In this document: piece by piece, positions 8,987-17,808 of the stretch
Layout: each line of letters opens with the position of its first letter
How positions within the stretch are numbered: the first letter of the stretch is position 1
Assembly: GCA_031292375.1 (NCBI GenBank)
Contig: JARLHF010000057.1
Span: 1-32,114, forward strand
Direction of reading: 5' to 3'
DNA length: 32,114 nucleotides
DNA from: Chlamydiales bacterium
GTDB taxonomy: Bacteria; Chlamydiota; Chlamydiia; Chlamydiales; VFKH01
Notes under the pieces: generated by a model
What the model was told of the DNA's origin: nothing
The model's database searches: none
The model's input: only the letters and a program-made list of their open reading frames with translations
Position numbers and translations under genes: made by a program

Positions 8987-11491
8987 TTAACAAATAGATT
9001 TATAGCCCATAATTGAATAAGATATTTGCTCTGTAGAAAAGCCTTTAAAAATTTCTGGAGGAAGAGGCTTTACTTTCAAATGATCTTTCATGCCGCTTTC
9101 TGTAAGCGTGGCCTCACTTACACGAATTTCCATAGGACCCGCAACAGAACAAAGCCTTGCAGCAAAGTTGACATTAGCTCCAAGCACCGTATAATTTAGA
9201 CGCTTATCTGCCCCCATGTTTCCTGCAACCACTTTGCCTGTATGGATTCCAATACCTACTTGTATAGGAACAAGTCCTTCTTTTATACGCTTTGCATTCC
9301 AGTAGTTGAGTGACTCAAGCATTTTTAAAGCAGTTGTCAAAGCCCTTTTAGCAGAATCTTCCATTGCAACAGGAGCACCATAAAGAGCCATGATCTCATC
9401 TCCAATATATTTATCGATAACACCGCCCTCATGCTCAATAATATTACTCATCTCTGTCATATATTTATTCAGTTGAGAAATTACAATTTGTGGATCTACT
9501 TGTTCTGTTAGCCTAGTAAATCCTCGAATGTCTACGAATAGGACGCTAACAATACGGCTCTCTCCACCAAGCTGCACTTTTCCCTTCAAAATCTCTGCTG
9601 CAATCTCTTTTGAAACAACTTTGTCAAGCAAGTCTCTAATTTTTTCTTTATCTTGAAGTCCTTGAACCATGTTTGCAAAGCTATTTGTAAGAACAGAAAT
9701 TTCATCGTGTGCATCTTCCACTTTAGGAAGTTGAATACTTGAGTAGTTACCCTTCACAACTTTTTCTGTAGCACGCGCTAAAATTGTAATGGGCTTTGTA
9801 ATGCGCTTTGACAAGTAACCAAGTAAAAAAAGAGCAACGCCTAGTAAAATTAAAGAAGTTGCAAATAGTTGCGATGATAGTGCTTGATAGATACTTATCA
9901 TATTGCTATTGACAACTTCTTGCAGGCGAAACATAGGCTCTGATGCACTTGGTATTAAAACAAAAGCCTTTATTGGCATAGAAACAGAGGGTTCTAATTG
10001 AAAATAACTGTAGGGAATATCACCAATATTCATCTGGCCCAACGTCGTATTTACAATGCTTGGAAATGAAAAACCGTGAAAAAAAGAACTAGGTATTTCA
10101 TCTTTTGAGTCGTTGATTGCATGTAAAAACGTTCCATCTTCGTTTAAAAATACTATTTGTGAATCTGGCACAAGAAGTGTGCTTCTAATGTCACCAAAGA
10201 GGCTCTGTCCCACGGTTAAAAATACAGGATCTTTTTCAAGCTCCACTTTTTTACCATTAAAACTTGCATTAGAAATAGGCACAACATTTGCTATCAAATA
10301 TTTTGATAAAAGAGGTGAGTCAATTAAACCGATGCCTGTCGCTAAAAAAGTATGTTCAGGTAGTGGTAGGTGATCTTGAAAATAGGATTCTGGGTTAAAA
10401 AGTGGATCTTGAAAGAAAATGTCATGATTTAATAACGCTCCTCCAGAAAAGTCTCTCTTAGATTTCGTATTAGTCGTACCATAAAGTGTTGCACCCCCTA
10501 TTGGCGTCCCCTTGTCAAAGGGAGATCCCTTGATTGCATCCAAGTAAACAGTGACATATTCTCTTACAATATTTGTACGCTTTGAGCTCTCCACTACCTT
10601 GGGTGGCTTCAAAATAACAGGAGTTTCTTCCTCTGCGGATGGCCCAGCTAACACTTGGGCTTCTACAATACTCTTGTGATGTTCTTGCCACACCTGAAAT
10701 TCATCAGGAGATGCGATCTTCGCTCCAATCAACTGACTCTCTAATTGCAAAGCATGCTTTTCGATTGTTTTTAATAACTCACGCTCACCTACTTTGGCAA
10801 TCATAATACCCTTGCGTACAAGAGAAATGGCACTAGATACTTGCAGAGCAACATCTTTTGGAAGATTCAAAACATCCATAGGGTATAAATAGTAAGCAGC
10901 ATTGCGCAATTGCTGCACATCTAGCCCCTTTCCTGAAGAATTTATCAGGGGTGGTACATTCGCAAGCTCCGATGTCATTGGAAAGCGTATGCCAATAAAT
11001 GGTCCTAAAACGTTTTTTTGATCTGTTTCTGCAGTAAGTAACATGAGCCCTATATTGTTTGAAAACAACTCTGCTTGTACAGAATAAAATTTTGCATTAC
11101 TAAGAACAACCGACAAACTCTTTACATTATTTTTCGAAACCTGCAAAAAATCAACACCTGGATTGTCGTTAATTAAGTTCTTTACAAGCATCCAAAATGC
11201 TTTTGCATCTTTTTCAAACGCAAGAGTCAATGCTTTTCGAGACTCATTCTCTGTAGATACATGTGCAAGAGTTGTGTTAATAGCAATAATACTCTGGTTT
11301 AAGCGTTCATTAAATAACCTCTGCCACATTTCACGGCCATTTTTATTTTGAATTGCAATCTCATCACTAAAAAGAGAGTGCACACGCCTAACATCTCCTT
11401 GAACAAATACCTTTGGCAAAAAATAAGATGCAAGAGCAACCAGTAAAAACAAAGAACCTATGTAAATAAATAATTTTATCCGTATCGGCAT
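8987..11491 (-). CDS. Membrane-bound class III adenylate cyclase with HAMP domain
   Basis: Encodes 834 residues. TM1 is at about 5-25, a large extracytoplasmic sensor of about 515 residues follows, TM2 is at about 542-560, then a HAMP linker (about 561-613) and a class III cyclase domain (about 645-815). Catalytic residues are complete: metal-binding D654 in 'FVDIRGFT' and D698 in 'GDEIMALYGAP', purine-recognising K694 and T768 (the adenylate-type K/T pair rather than guanylate-type E/C), and transition-state N775 and R779 in 'NVNFAARL'. It should make cAMP from ATP in the cytoplasm in response to an outside signal. The sensor does not look like a standard CHASE2, although beta-rich blocks around 380-515 suggest a dCache-like fold. 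The start codon has only a weak GAGAG upstream. The divergent Mg-ATPase gene begins only 50 bp away. Confidence 0.92.
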   Translation of the reverse strand: MPIRIKLFIYIGSLFLLVALASYFLPKVFVQGDVRRVHSLFSDEIAIQNKNGREMWQRLFNERLNQSIIAINTTLAHVSTENESRKALTLAFEKDAKAFWMLVKNLINDNPGVDFLQVSKNNVKSLSVVLSNAKFYSVQAELFSNNIGLMLLTAETDQKNVLGPFIGIRFPMTSELANVPPLINSSGKGLDVQQLRNAAYYLYPMDVLNLPKDVALQVSSAISLVRKGIMIAKVGERELLKTIEKHALQLESQLIGAKIASPDEFQVWQEHHKSIVEAQVLAGPSAEEETPVILKPPKVVESSKRTNIVREYVTVYLDAIKGSPFDKGTPIGGATLYGTTNTKSKRDFSGGALLNHDIFFQDPLFNPESYFQDHLPLPEHTFLATGIGLIDSPLLSKYLIANVVPISNASFNGKKVELEKDPVFLTVGQSLFGDIRSTLLVPDSQIVFLNEDGTFLHAINDSKDEIPSSFFHGFSFPSIVNTTLGQMNIGDIPYSYFQLEPSVSMPIKAFVLIPSASEPMFRLQEVVNSNMISIYQALSSQLFATSLILLGVALFLLGYLSKRITKPITILARATEKVVKGNYSSIQLPKVEDAHDEISVLTNSFANMVQGLQDKEKIRDLLDKVVSKEIAAEILKGKVQLGGESRIVSVLFVDIRGFTRLTEQVDPQIVISQLNKYMTEMSNIIEHEGGVIDKYIGDEIMALYGAPVAMEDSAKRALTTALKMLESLNYWNAKRIKEGLVPIQVGIGIHTGKVVAGNMGADKRLNYTVLGANVNFAARLCSVAGPMEIRVSEATLTESGMKDHLKVKPLPPEIFKGFSTEQISYSIMGYKSIC

Positions 11492-11541
11492 AAAAAGCTC
11501 TCACTAAATAAATAATTATTTTTATATTATCAGGATTTAAC

Positions 11542-14241
11542 TTGCAATGGGGGAATATGCTACATAATGGTAACTGGCTTTTTCATTACCTTTTATCTTG
11601 GCGCACTAAAACAGGCTCTAAGCGTTTTATTGCCTCTCAAGAAATTCTCGAGGGTCTTGTCTACTTTGCAAAAACACCTATCGACACATTAATAGACAAG
11701 TTAAAATCTAATACAGAAGGACTTACAGAAACAACAGCAGCTCAATTCCTTGAAAAATTTGGCTATAACACCATTGCAACCGATAAACCCGTTACTTGGT
11801 ACAGCACTTTATTTAGGAATTTTTCTAATCCCTTTGTTTTACTACTTATCGGCCTTAGCATTATTTCTTATTTTATAAACGATATTGAAGCTGTCTTTAT
11901 CATTTTAACTATGGTTATACTCAGTGTAATCATGCGCTTTTTTCAAGAATATCGCTCTAGCCTAGCTGCTGAAAAATTAAAATCCCTTGTAAGCACAAAA
12001 GCATCCGTTATCAGACGAAAATCTGATGATATTAAGAGCTCTACAAAATGTGAGCTTTCCTTTAAATATCTAGTTCCAGGAGATATCATCTCTCTTTCAG
12101 CAGGCGATATGCTCCCTGCCGATGTACGCCTTATTTCTTCGCATGACCTATTTGTAAGCCAGTCCTCATTAACTGGCGAATCCATGCCTCTTGAAAAGTA
12201 TGAGCATCCTGAAAACAGCAAAATGGCAATTACAAACCCTCTAGAAATGCCAAACATATGTTTAATGGGAACAAGTGTTGTAAGTGGGATTGGAAAGGCT
12301 ATTGTAATTACAACAGGCAGCAATACTTACTTTGGATCCATCGCAAAAACAATTGTTGCAAAACGTCCTCTAACAAGCTTTGACATTGGTATCAACAAGG
12401 TAAGTTGGCTGCTTATTCGCATTATGCTATGCATGGTTCCAATAGTCTTTTTAATCAATGGCCTTAGCAAAGATGACTGGTTTCAATCCTTATTGTTTGC
12501 GCTTTCCATTGCCGTTGGCCTAACACCTGAAATGTTACCCATGATTATCACAACAAACCTTGCAAAAGGAGCTCTTGCTATGTCAAAGAGCAAGGTCGTT
12601 GTCAAACAACTTGGGAGTATTCAAAATTTTGGGGCCATGGACTTATTGTGCACAGATAAAACAGGAACCCTAACACAAGACAGGATCATCTTAGAACACC
12701 ATTTCGATCTAAATGGTAAAGAAGATGAATATGTACTAGAACTTGGCTATCTAAATAGTTATTACCAAACAGGACTCAAGAACCTACTTGATGTAGCGGT
12801 TTTAGAACATACTGAGCTACAAGATACGCTACAGCCAGACACTCTCTATCATAAAATTGATGAAATTCCCTTTGATTTTTCAAGAAAACGAATGTCTGTT
12901 GTAGTCAGTAAAAGTAAAAACCAACATGAGCTTATCTGTAAGGGATCTCTTAGCACGATACTCTCTATCTGTACGCACGCAAAGTTTGGAAGTGAACCAG
13001 AGCCCTTAAATGAAACTCTCCTAAAAAAAATCAACCATTTCCACGACCATCTAAATAAGCAAGGTCTAAGGGTTTTAGCAGTAGCAAGCAAAATGGTCTC
13101 TTCTGAATCTCAAACAACTTACCACATGGAAGATGAACATTCCATGACGCTTGTTGGCTTACTTGCCTTTTTAGACCCTCCAAAGACATCTGCAGCACAA
13201 GCTATCAAACTATTAAAGAATTATGGCGTTAATATTAAAGTATTAACAGGAGACAATGAAGTCATCACTAAAAGAATTTGTAAATGGGTAGGCCTAGAAG
13301 TTCATGGAGTCCTTACAGGTCCAGAACTACAAGCAATAGAGCCTCATGCTCTCAATGAGATTGTAGAAAAGACGACAATTTTTGCAAAACTAGAGCCTAT
13401 GCAAAAAGCTCTTATCATCTCTTGCTTAAAAGCCAACGGACACACTGTAGGCTATCTTGGAGATGGAATAAATGACGCTCCAGCACTTAGAGAAGCTGAC
13501 CTTGGCATATCTGTAGATACAGCTGTAGATATAGCCAAAGAGTCTTCAGACATTATTATGCTAGAAAAAAGCCTTCTCTTTTTAGCAGATGGTGTCATAG
13601 AGGGACGAAAAACTTTTGGCAATATCATCAAATACATCAAAATGGCTATAAGCTCTAATTTCGGCAATGTTTTTAGCATACTAGGAGCCAGTATTTTTCT
13701 TCCCTTTCTTCCTATGCTTCCCATCCAAATTCTCTTACAAAACCTACTCTATGACGTCTCTCAACTGGCTATACCCTTTGATACTGTAGATAAAGAATTT
13801 TTAGAAACTCCCCACCAATGGAAGCCAGGAGGCATCTCAAGATTCATGTTGTTCATAGGGCCTATCAGCTCTCTCTTCGACTATATTACATTTGGCTTTT
13901 TGTGGTTTTTCTTTGATGCCAACACTATTGCTAAACAATCTTTCTTTCAGTCAGGCTGGTTTATAGAGGGATTACTCTCTCAAGTTCTCATCGTACATAT
14001 GATTAGAACGCAAAAAATCCCCTTCATTCAAAGCTTTCCCTCTTTTCCACTTTTTATAACCACGCTTTTCATTATGATTCTTGGCATCATCATACCCTAT
14101 ACCCATATTGGAGCAGATCTTGGCATGACATCACTACCAGGAATCTATTTCCTCTTTCTCGTACCCATTCTTCTGGCCTACTGCACACTCACGCAAGTCG
14201 TCAAGCTTTGGTTCATCCGCAGATTCAACTCATGGCTATAA
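11542..14241 (+). CDS. Magnesium-type P-type ATPase (MgtA/MgtB family)
   Basis: Encodes 899 residues, as expected for P3B Mg2+ importers. Motifs in order: TGES at residue 211 (actuator), the phosphorylation site DKTGTLTQ with D372, and 'GDGINDAP' starting at G640. 'VGLTPEMLPMIITTNLAKGA' in TM4 is the characteristic MgtA/B block. The C-terminus has about six TM segments ending near residue 890. The pump brings Mg2+ into the cytoplasm using ATP. The start is uncertain. The TTG at 11542 has AGGA 6 nt upstream, whereas the ATG at 11557 has a purine tract only 2 nt away, so I list the TTG; the difference is five residues. The adenylate cyclase gene is transcribed away from it across a 50-bp gap. 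Confidence 0.92.
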   Translation: MQWGNMLHNGNWLFHYLLSWRTKTGSKRFIASQEILEGLVYFAKTPIDTLIDKLKSNTEGLTETTAAQFLEKFGYNTIATDKPVTWYSTLFRNFSNPFVLLLIGLSIISYFINDIEAVFIILTMVILSVIMRFFQEYRSSLAAEKLKSLVSTKASVIRRKSDDIKSSTKCELSFKYLVPGDIISLSAGDMLPADVRLISSHDLFVSQSSLTGESMPLEKYEHPENSKMAITNPLEMPNICLMGTSVVSGIGKAIVITTGSNTYFGSIAKTIVAKRPLTSFDIGINKVSWLLIRIMLCMVPIVFLINGLSKDDWFQSLLFALSIAVGLTPEMLPMIITTNLAKGALAMSKSKVVVKQLGSIQNFGAMDLLCTDKTGTLTQDRIILEHHFDLNGKEDEYVLELGYLNSYYQTGLKNLLDVAVLEHTELQDTLQPDTLYHKIDEIPFDFSRKRMSVVVSKSKNQHELICKGSLSTILSICTHAKFGSEPEPLNETLLKKINHFHDHLNKQGLRVLAVASKMVSSESQTTYHMEDEHSMTLVGLLAFLDPPKTSAAQAIKLLKNYGVNIKVLTGDNEVITKRICKWVGLEVHGVLTGPELQAIEPHALNEIVEKTTIFAKLEPMQKALIISCLKANGHTVGYLGDGINDAPALREADLGISVDTAVDIAKESSDIIMLEKSLLFLADGVIEGRKTFGNIIKYIKMAISSNFGNVFSILGASIFLPFLPMLPIQILLQNLLYDVSQLAIPFDTVDKEFLETPHQWKPGGISRFMLFIGPISSLFDYITFGFLWFFFDANTIAKQSFFQSGWFIEGLLSQVLIVHMIRTQKIPFIQSFPSFPLFITTLFIMILGIIIPYTHIGADLGMTSLPGIYFLFLVPILLAYCTLTQVVKLWFIRRFNSWL

Positions 14242-14374
14242 CATAATTCACATGGGCATGATTTCTTTAAATCATCCAAATACAATCTTAAGAACAATAG
14301 TTTACTGCTAACACTTAGGCGGATGTGATTCCTCTATTCCTTTAAGTGGCACAATGACCCGTGATCCAAATAGA

Positions 14375-14908
14375 TTATTCTAAGTGCTTCCAAATTTCGT
14401 AAATAGTCATGGGCATATAATCTTCTACGTCTTTTCCTTGAGCTGATAATTCATCGTGTAAATTAACATATTTTTCTGCCATGGTTTTGTCTGAAAAAAG
14501 TAGATGCGCATTAAGAGAATCTTTATAGACAATCAATTCTGGCAGAATCCCAAATAATATTTCATTATGAATAGAGGAATAAATACCATCAGGATCGCAT
14601 ATTCCAACATCGTATCCCACTTTCAATGCTTGATTTTGTAATGAAATTGGCATTTGATCTTCTTCAGAAATGATATGTAACATTGAACAATCATCCAAAT
14701 TCTTTAATTCTATACATTCATTAATAATAAATTGTGCATCCATCAAATTCCTTGGAATTAAATAAAAAGCAACTAACTCGCCTTCAAATCCATTATATTT
14801 ATCTATTACTTCTTCGACAGGCATATTAATAAAATTATTTCTTTTTATTAAATTCGACCAAAAAAAATTGGCTGGGTTAGGTTTTTTAACCAAAATAAGT
14901 GCATGCAT
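14375..14908 (-). CDS. Hypothetical protein, possible orphan immunity protein
   Basis: Encodes 177 residues, soluble and acidic, with no signal peptide or TM segment. I do not recognise a named family. The pattern 'KVGYDVGICDP..YSSIHNEILFG' followed by a helical part ending 'LSAQGKDVEDYMP' reminds me of small immunity proteins of polymorphic toxin systems. The context supports that: 12 nt upstream of its ATG ends a startless open frame resembling the C-terminal tip of a toxin (14921-15040). The gene itself is intact. The ribosome binding site is weak (GTGAG). It is followed by about 130 bp of apparently non-coding sequence before the Mg-ATPase gene end. The coding call is good; the immunity role is an inference from position and general look. 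Confidence 0.6.
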   Translation of the reverse strand: MHALILVKKPNPANFFWSNLIKRNNFINMPVEEVIDKYNGFEGELVAFYLIPRNLMDAQFIINECIELKNLDDCSMLHIISEEDQMPISLQNQALKVGYDVGICDPDGIYSSIHNEILFGILPELIVYKDSLNAHLLFSDKTMAEKYVNLHDELSAQGKDVEDYMPMTIYEIWKHLE

Positions 14909-14920
14909 AATTACTCACTT

Positions 14921-15040
14921 TTAACTCATTACTGGGATATGTCCTGGTCCTATATGTATATGTTCACCATAGTCCCAGTGCCCTTTGCCTCTATCATCTC
15001 TAGTAGAAGGAAAATCATATTCTTCTCCCCATTCAATCTG
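14921..15040 (-). pseudogene. Startless C-terminal relic resembling a polymorphic toxin tip
   Basis: On the minus strand an open frame ends with TAA at 14921-14923 and reads Q-I-E-W-G-E-E-Y-D-F-P-S, then 'TRDDRGKGHWDYG', then 'EHIHIGPGHIPVMS'. The frame stays open upstream to the end of the TolC-like gene but contains no ATG, GTG or TTG there, so it cannot be a complete gene. Closely spaced Trp, His, Gly and Pro (HWD, HIHI, GPGH) near a C-terminus are typical of nuclease or ADP-ribosyl tips of RHS/CDI-type toxins. The next gene, 12 nt downstream, is immunity-like. The exact toxin class is not identifiable. Only about 40 codons can be seen. Confidence 0.45.
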
Positions 15041-15081
15041 AATGCAATATGAGAAATAAAAAGACGTGGTAATTTTATTTT

Positions 15082-16068
15082 TTATAAGGCTTTTTGTAGG
15101 GCTATGTAGTGATAGAGAAGCTCCGCATCGCCTTGAAGACGTTCATCTTCAGCTTTTAATAAAGAAAGCATGCTGACAGTAAGATCAAAATGATCTTTTA
15201 ATCCTCTTTGAAAAAGTAATTCACTCTCTTGAAAGGAATCATATGCGTCTTTTTGTATTGTTTTCAAAAGACAATTTCTTTGTATTTCCTCTTGCAGGGC
15301 AAGTGAAGCACTTTCAGCCTCTTCTAATGCCTTTTGAAACGTTTGTCTAAATTCAAGAAACGCAAGAGAACGCTCTACTTGCTTACATGCATTCGCAAAA
15401 TTTCTTTCTGCCTTTCGAACATCTGGGCGCTCCTTCAATAGCTCTTCTGTTATTCGTGGCCTACAGCCAATAGGAAGGCTTGCAAAAGCATTTACCTCTT
15501 TTAAGCTTACAAATATCTTAGAAGGACTCTCATCTAATAATTCAGCCATGTGATAAAGTGCTTTATCTAGTGAGGATTGCAATTGTGTCTTTTGAGCTAA
15601 AGAATTATGGTAATCTTCTTTAGCATCATTCAAAACACTCTCATCGTTTAAGCCCCTATTCAAGAGGTCTTGTGCAAGATTAAGCACCGTTCTTTTTGCA
15701 TCTATACTCTTCTGAATAACAACTAAGCGCTGTTGTAAAATTTTAAACTCAACATAAGTTTTTGCAACATCCGTTGAAACAGTATTCCAAGTCTCTTGAA
15801 AATCATCTTCTGAATCTTCTATAATCCTTGCACCAAAAAGTTGTTCTCGACTTTGAGTAATCCGTAGACGAGCAATTTTTAAATCGAGGTTAGACTGATA
15901 CGCTTGTCTTATCAAGGAACTTAACAAAGGATCTCCCAAAACATCCCATATCTGGTAACACTCCGAATAAGGCAAAGATACTTTTATATCAGATGCACCC
16001 TGAATATAATTTGGAAGGCCCATAAGCAATGTTACGCTAGTAAAAAGAAGGAAACAACCTTTATGCAT
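15082..16068 (-). CDS. TolC-family outer-membrane-factor-like protein, shortened
   Basis: Encodes 328 residues from the ATG at 16068, which overlaps the previous stop (ATGCATAA) and has AGAAGG upstream; the longer frame start would lie inside the adaptor gene. A signal peptide ends near residue 26. 'GDPLLSSLIRQAYQSNLDLK' and 'RITEELLKERPDVRKAERNF' are the two repeat starts of NodT/TolC-type efflux outer-membrane factors. It is far shorter than the usual 450-500 residues. The missing parts are the stretches between paired helices that normally carry the beta hairpins: about residues 65-85 and 240-260 jump directly from one helix to the next. What remains is almost all coiled-coil helix. It is the last gene of the Dev-type exporter operon and probably meets the HlyD-type adaptor in the periplasm. 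Confidence 0.75.
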   Translation of the reverse strand: MHKGCFLLFTSVTLLMGLPNYIQGASDIKVSLPYSECYQIWDVLGDPLLSSLIRQAYQSNLDLKIARLRITQSREQLFGARIIEDSEDDFQETWNTVSTDVAKTYVEFKILQQRLVVIQKSIDAKRTVLNLAQDLLNRGLNDESVLNDAKEDYHNSLAQKTQLQSSLDKALYHMAELLDESPSKIFVSLKEVNAFASLPIGCRPRITEELLKERPDVRKAERNFANACKQVERSLAFLEFRQTFQKALEEAESASLALQEEIQRNCLLKTIQKDAYDSFQESELLFQRGLKDHFDLTVSMLSLLKAEDERLQGDAELLYHYIALQKAL

Positions 16069-17134
16069 TTTCTGCCTTCTGTAATTCATGTTTTTTAATA
16101 AACACATCTAGCTGCTGTCCTACATATAAAAATTGATTATCTGTCTTTAGTCGATAAATAACAGGCAATACACGCGTATCAACCTTGTCCATAATATCAT
16201 TAGAAAGATTTTGTTTATTTACAAGAAAAGGCTCAATCTTCACAAAATCAAGAGGTATTTCCTCTTTTGAATTACCCTGAACAAAAGCTACAGCTGGTGC
16301 ATTGGGATCAAAATTTGCAACTTCATATTGGTTGATATTTACCCTCAAGTGTAAATCGCTCATGTCACCAATAACCATGATAGGGTTTCTTGAACTATCT
16401 AAAGGGGGCAATTCCCCTGTATGTACATTAATTTGCAACACAGTTCCATTCATAGGAGAATAAAGTATTGTTCTTGCAATTTCTGCCTCAGCACTTGCCA
16501 CACGTGCTTTTGCCTGTTCTACTTCAATACCTGCAATATCAAGATCCTTTTGCCATGTACCCAATTTAACCTTTTCTAATTCAGCATGGGCTCCTTGGCA
16601 CGCAGCTTCTGCTAATAAATAATTAAAATAGCGCTTACTAATCTGCTCTTTACTTATTGCTTGCGTTTTTTCTAAACCAACAACTCTTTCATATTCCTCT
16701 TTTGCAAGATCTAGCTCCACTTGTACTCTTTTATAAGACGCATCTGCAATAACAAGATCTTCTGCTCTGGGCATGGCCTTTAACTTCTGCAATTGAGCCT
16801 GTGCATTATCATAGGCAAACTTTGCAACCATTAAGTTTGTTTTTAAATCAGTATTTTCAAACTCTAAAAGAGCTTCTCCCTTTTTTACATTCACTCCGAC
16901 CTGTACAAAGACCTTATTCACTACACGATTAATATCAGAGCCTATCAAAATATTTCCACTCTTTGCCTCTATGACACCAATTGCTGAAATACTCGAAGCG
17001 AAGGGAGAATGTGTGGGAGGACTTATATCACTTTGCACCGCAAGTGCTTGTGGTTTTTGCCACATAGAAAAAACTACAATACATAGGGAGAGTATACTTG
17101 CAGCGACAATAACAAAAAAATAATTTCTATTCAT
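16061..17134 (-). CDS. HlyD-family membrane fusion protein (DevB-like adaptor)
   Basis: Encodes 357 residues from the ATG at 17134, which overlaps the ATPase stop (ATGAATAG); the frame extends further up inside the ATPase gene without a better start. One N-terminal TM anchor (about 5-25) precedes a biotinyl-lipoyl half-motif 'VGVNVKKGEALLEFENTDLK', a long heptad-rich coiled coil (about 85-210), the second half 'ILYSPMNGTVLQINVHTGE', and a beta-barrel domain with 'NPIMVIGDMSDLHLRVNIN'. This is the order seen in ABC-exporter adaptors such as DevB and MacA. It should span the periplasm and link the ABC transporter (next two genes upstream) to the TolC-like protein encoded just downstream. Confidence 0.9.
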   Translation of the reverse strand: MNRNYFFVIVAASILSLCIVVFSMWQKPQALAVQSDISPPTHSPFASSISAIGVIEAKSGNILIGSDINRVVNKVFVQVGVNVKKGEALLEFENTDLKTNLMVAKFAYDNAQAQLQKLKAMPRAEDLVIADASYKRVQVELDLAKEEYERVVGLEKTQAISKEQISKRYFNYLLAEAACQGAHAELEKVKLGTWQKDLDIAGIEVEQAKARVASAEAEIARTILYSPMNGTVLQINVHTGELPPLDSSRNPIMVIGDMSDLHLRVNINQYEVANFDPNAPAVAFVQGNSKEEIPLDFVKIEPFLVNKQNLSNDIMDKVDTRVLPVIYRLKTDNQFLYVGQQLDVFIKKHELQKAENA

Positions 17135-17807
17135 AAATAATCTGACCATCATCCATTTTAATAATTTGATCCGCAAATGAAAAAATACGATGGTCATGCG
17201 TAACCACTAGCACCGTTTTTGCAGCTTCTTCTACCAAATTTTTCAATAATGCCATTACCTCATTTCCAGCAACATGATCTAAAGCACTTGTTGGCTCATC
17301 ACAAATGATGATCTTAGCATCATTGACAAGAGCTCTTGCAATGGCAACTCTCTGTTGTTGCCCTTTTGACAAAAGAGTTGCAAGAGTATTTGCACGCCCA
17401 TCTAAATGCATTTTCTTGAGGATAGACATAGCCCTTTCAATGGCTTCTTGCTGTTTACATCCAGCAATTAATAAAGGCAGCGTAACATTTTCAAGAACTG
17501 TAAGTGTTGGAACTAAAAAAAGTGACTGGAAGACAATACCAAGTGTTTTTTGACAAAAAAATGCTTTTTCATCAGAGTGCATTTTCAAAGGCTCTTGTCC
17601 AAATAAAAAGAGAGAACCCTCATCGGGTGTTAAAATCGTTGTAATTACAGACAAAAGTGTTGTCTTACCAGATCCTGAAGGCCCAACTAATAGAGCAAGA
17701 CGCTCTTCGTCGATAGCCATATCAATCCCCCTAAGAGCCTCAATACGATTTTCACCCTCTCCATAAGCCTTTTTTATGCTTTTACAAACAATTGCCTCTT
17801 TTTTCAT
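17127..17807 (-). CDS. ABC transporter ATP-binding protein (DevA/LolD-like)
   Basis: Encodes 226 residues, the standard size of a MacB/LolD/DevA-type ATPase. Walker A is 'GPSGSGKTT' (42-50), Q-loop Gln94, Walker B 'IIICDE' with Glu171 as catalytic base, switch His204 in 'VTHDH'. The signature is LSKGQ (146-150) rather than LSGGQ; the last Gly and the Gln are present, so it is probably active. Its ATG follows the permease stop directly (TGATATG), and it overlaps the adaptor gene by 8 bp. It powers the exporter from the cytoplasmic side. Substrates of the Dev group are lipids or glycolipids in cyanobacteria; the substrate here is unknown. Confidence 0.93.
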   Translation of the reverse strand: MKKEAIVCKSIKKAYGEGENRIEALRGIDMAIDEERLALLVGPSGSGKTTLLSVITTILTPDEGSLFLFGQEPLKMHSDEKAFFCQKTLGIVFQSLFLVPTLTVLENVTLPLLIAGCKQQEAIERAMSILKKMHLDGRANTLATLLSKGQQQRVAIARALVNDAKIIICDEPTSALDHVAGNEVMALLKNLVEEAAKTVLVVTHDHRIFSFADQIIKMDDGQIIYE

Positions 17808-17808
17808 A

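Noticed and set aside
14242-14374. Short minus-strand frame reading LFGSRVIVPLKG... between the ATPase and the immunity-like gene
   Set aside because: Only 21 codons between stops; no start and no clear homology, so a pseudogene call is not supported.
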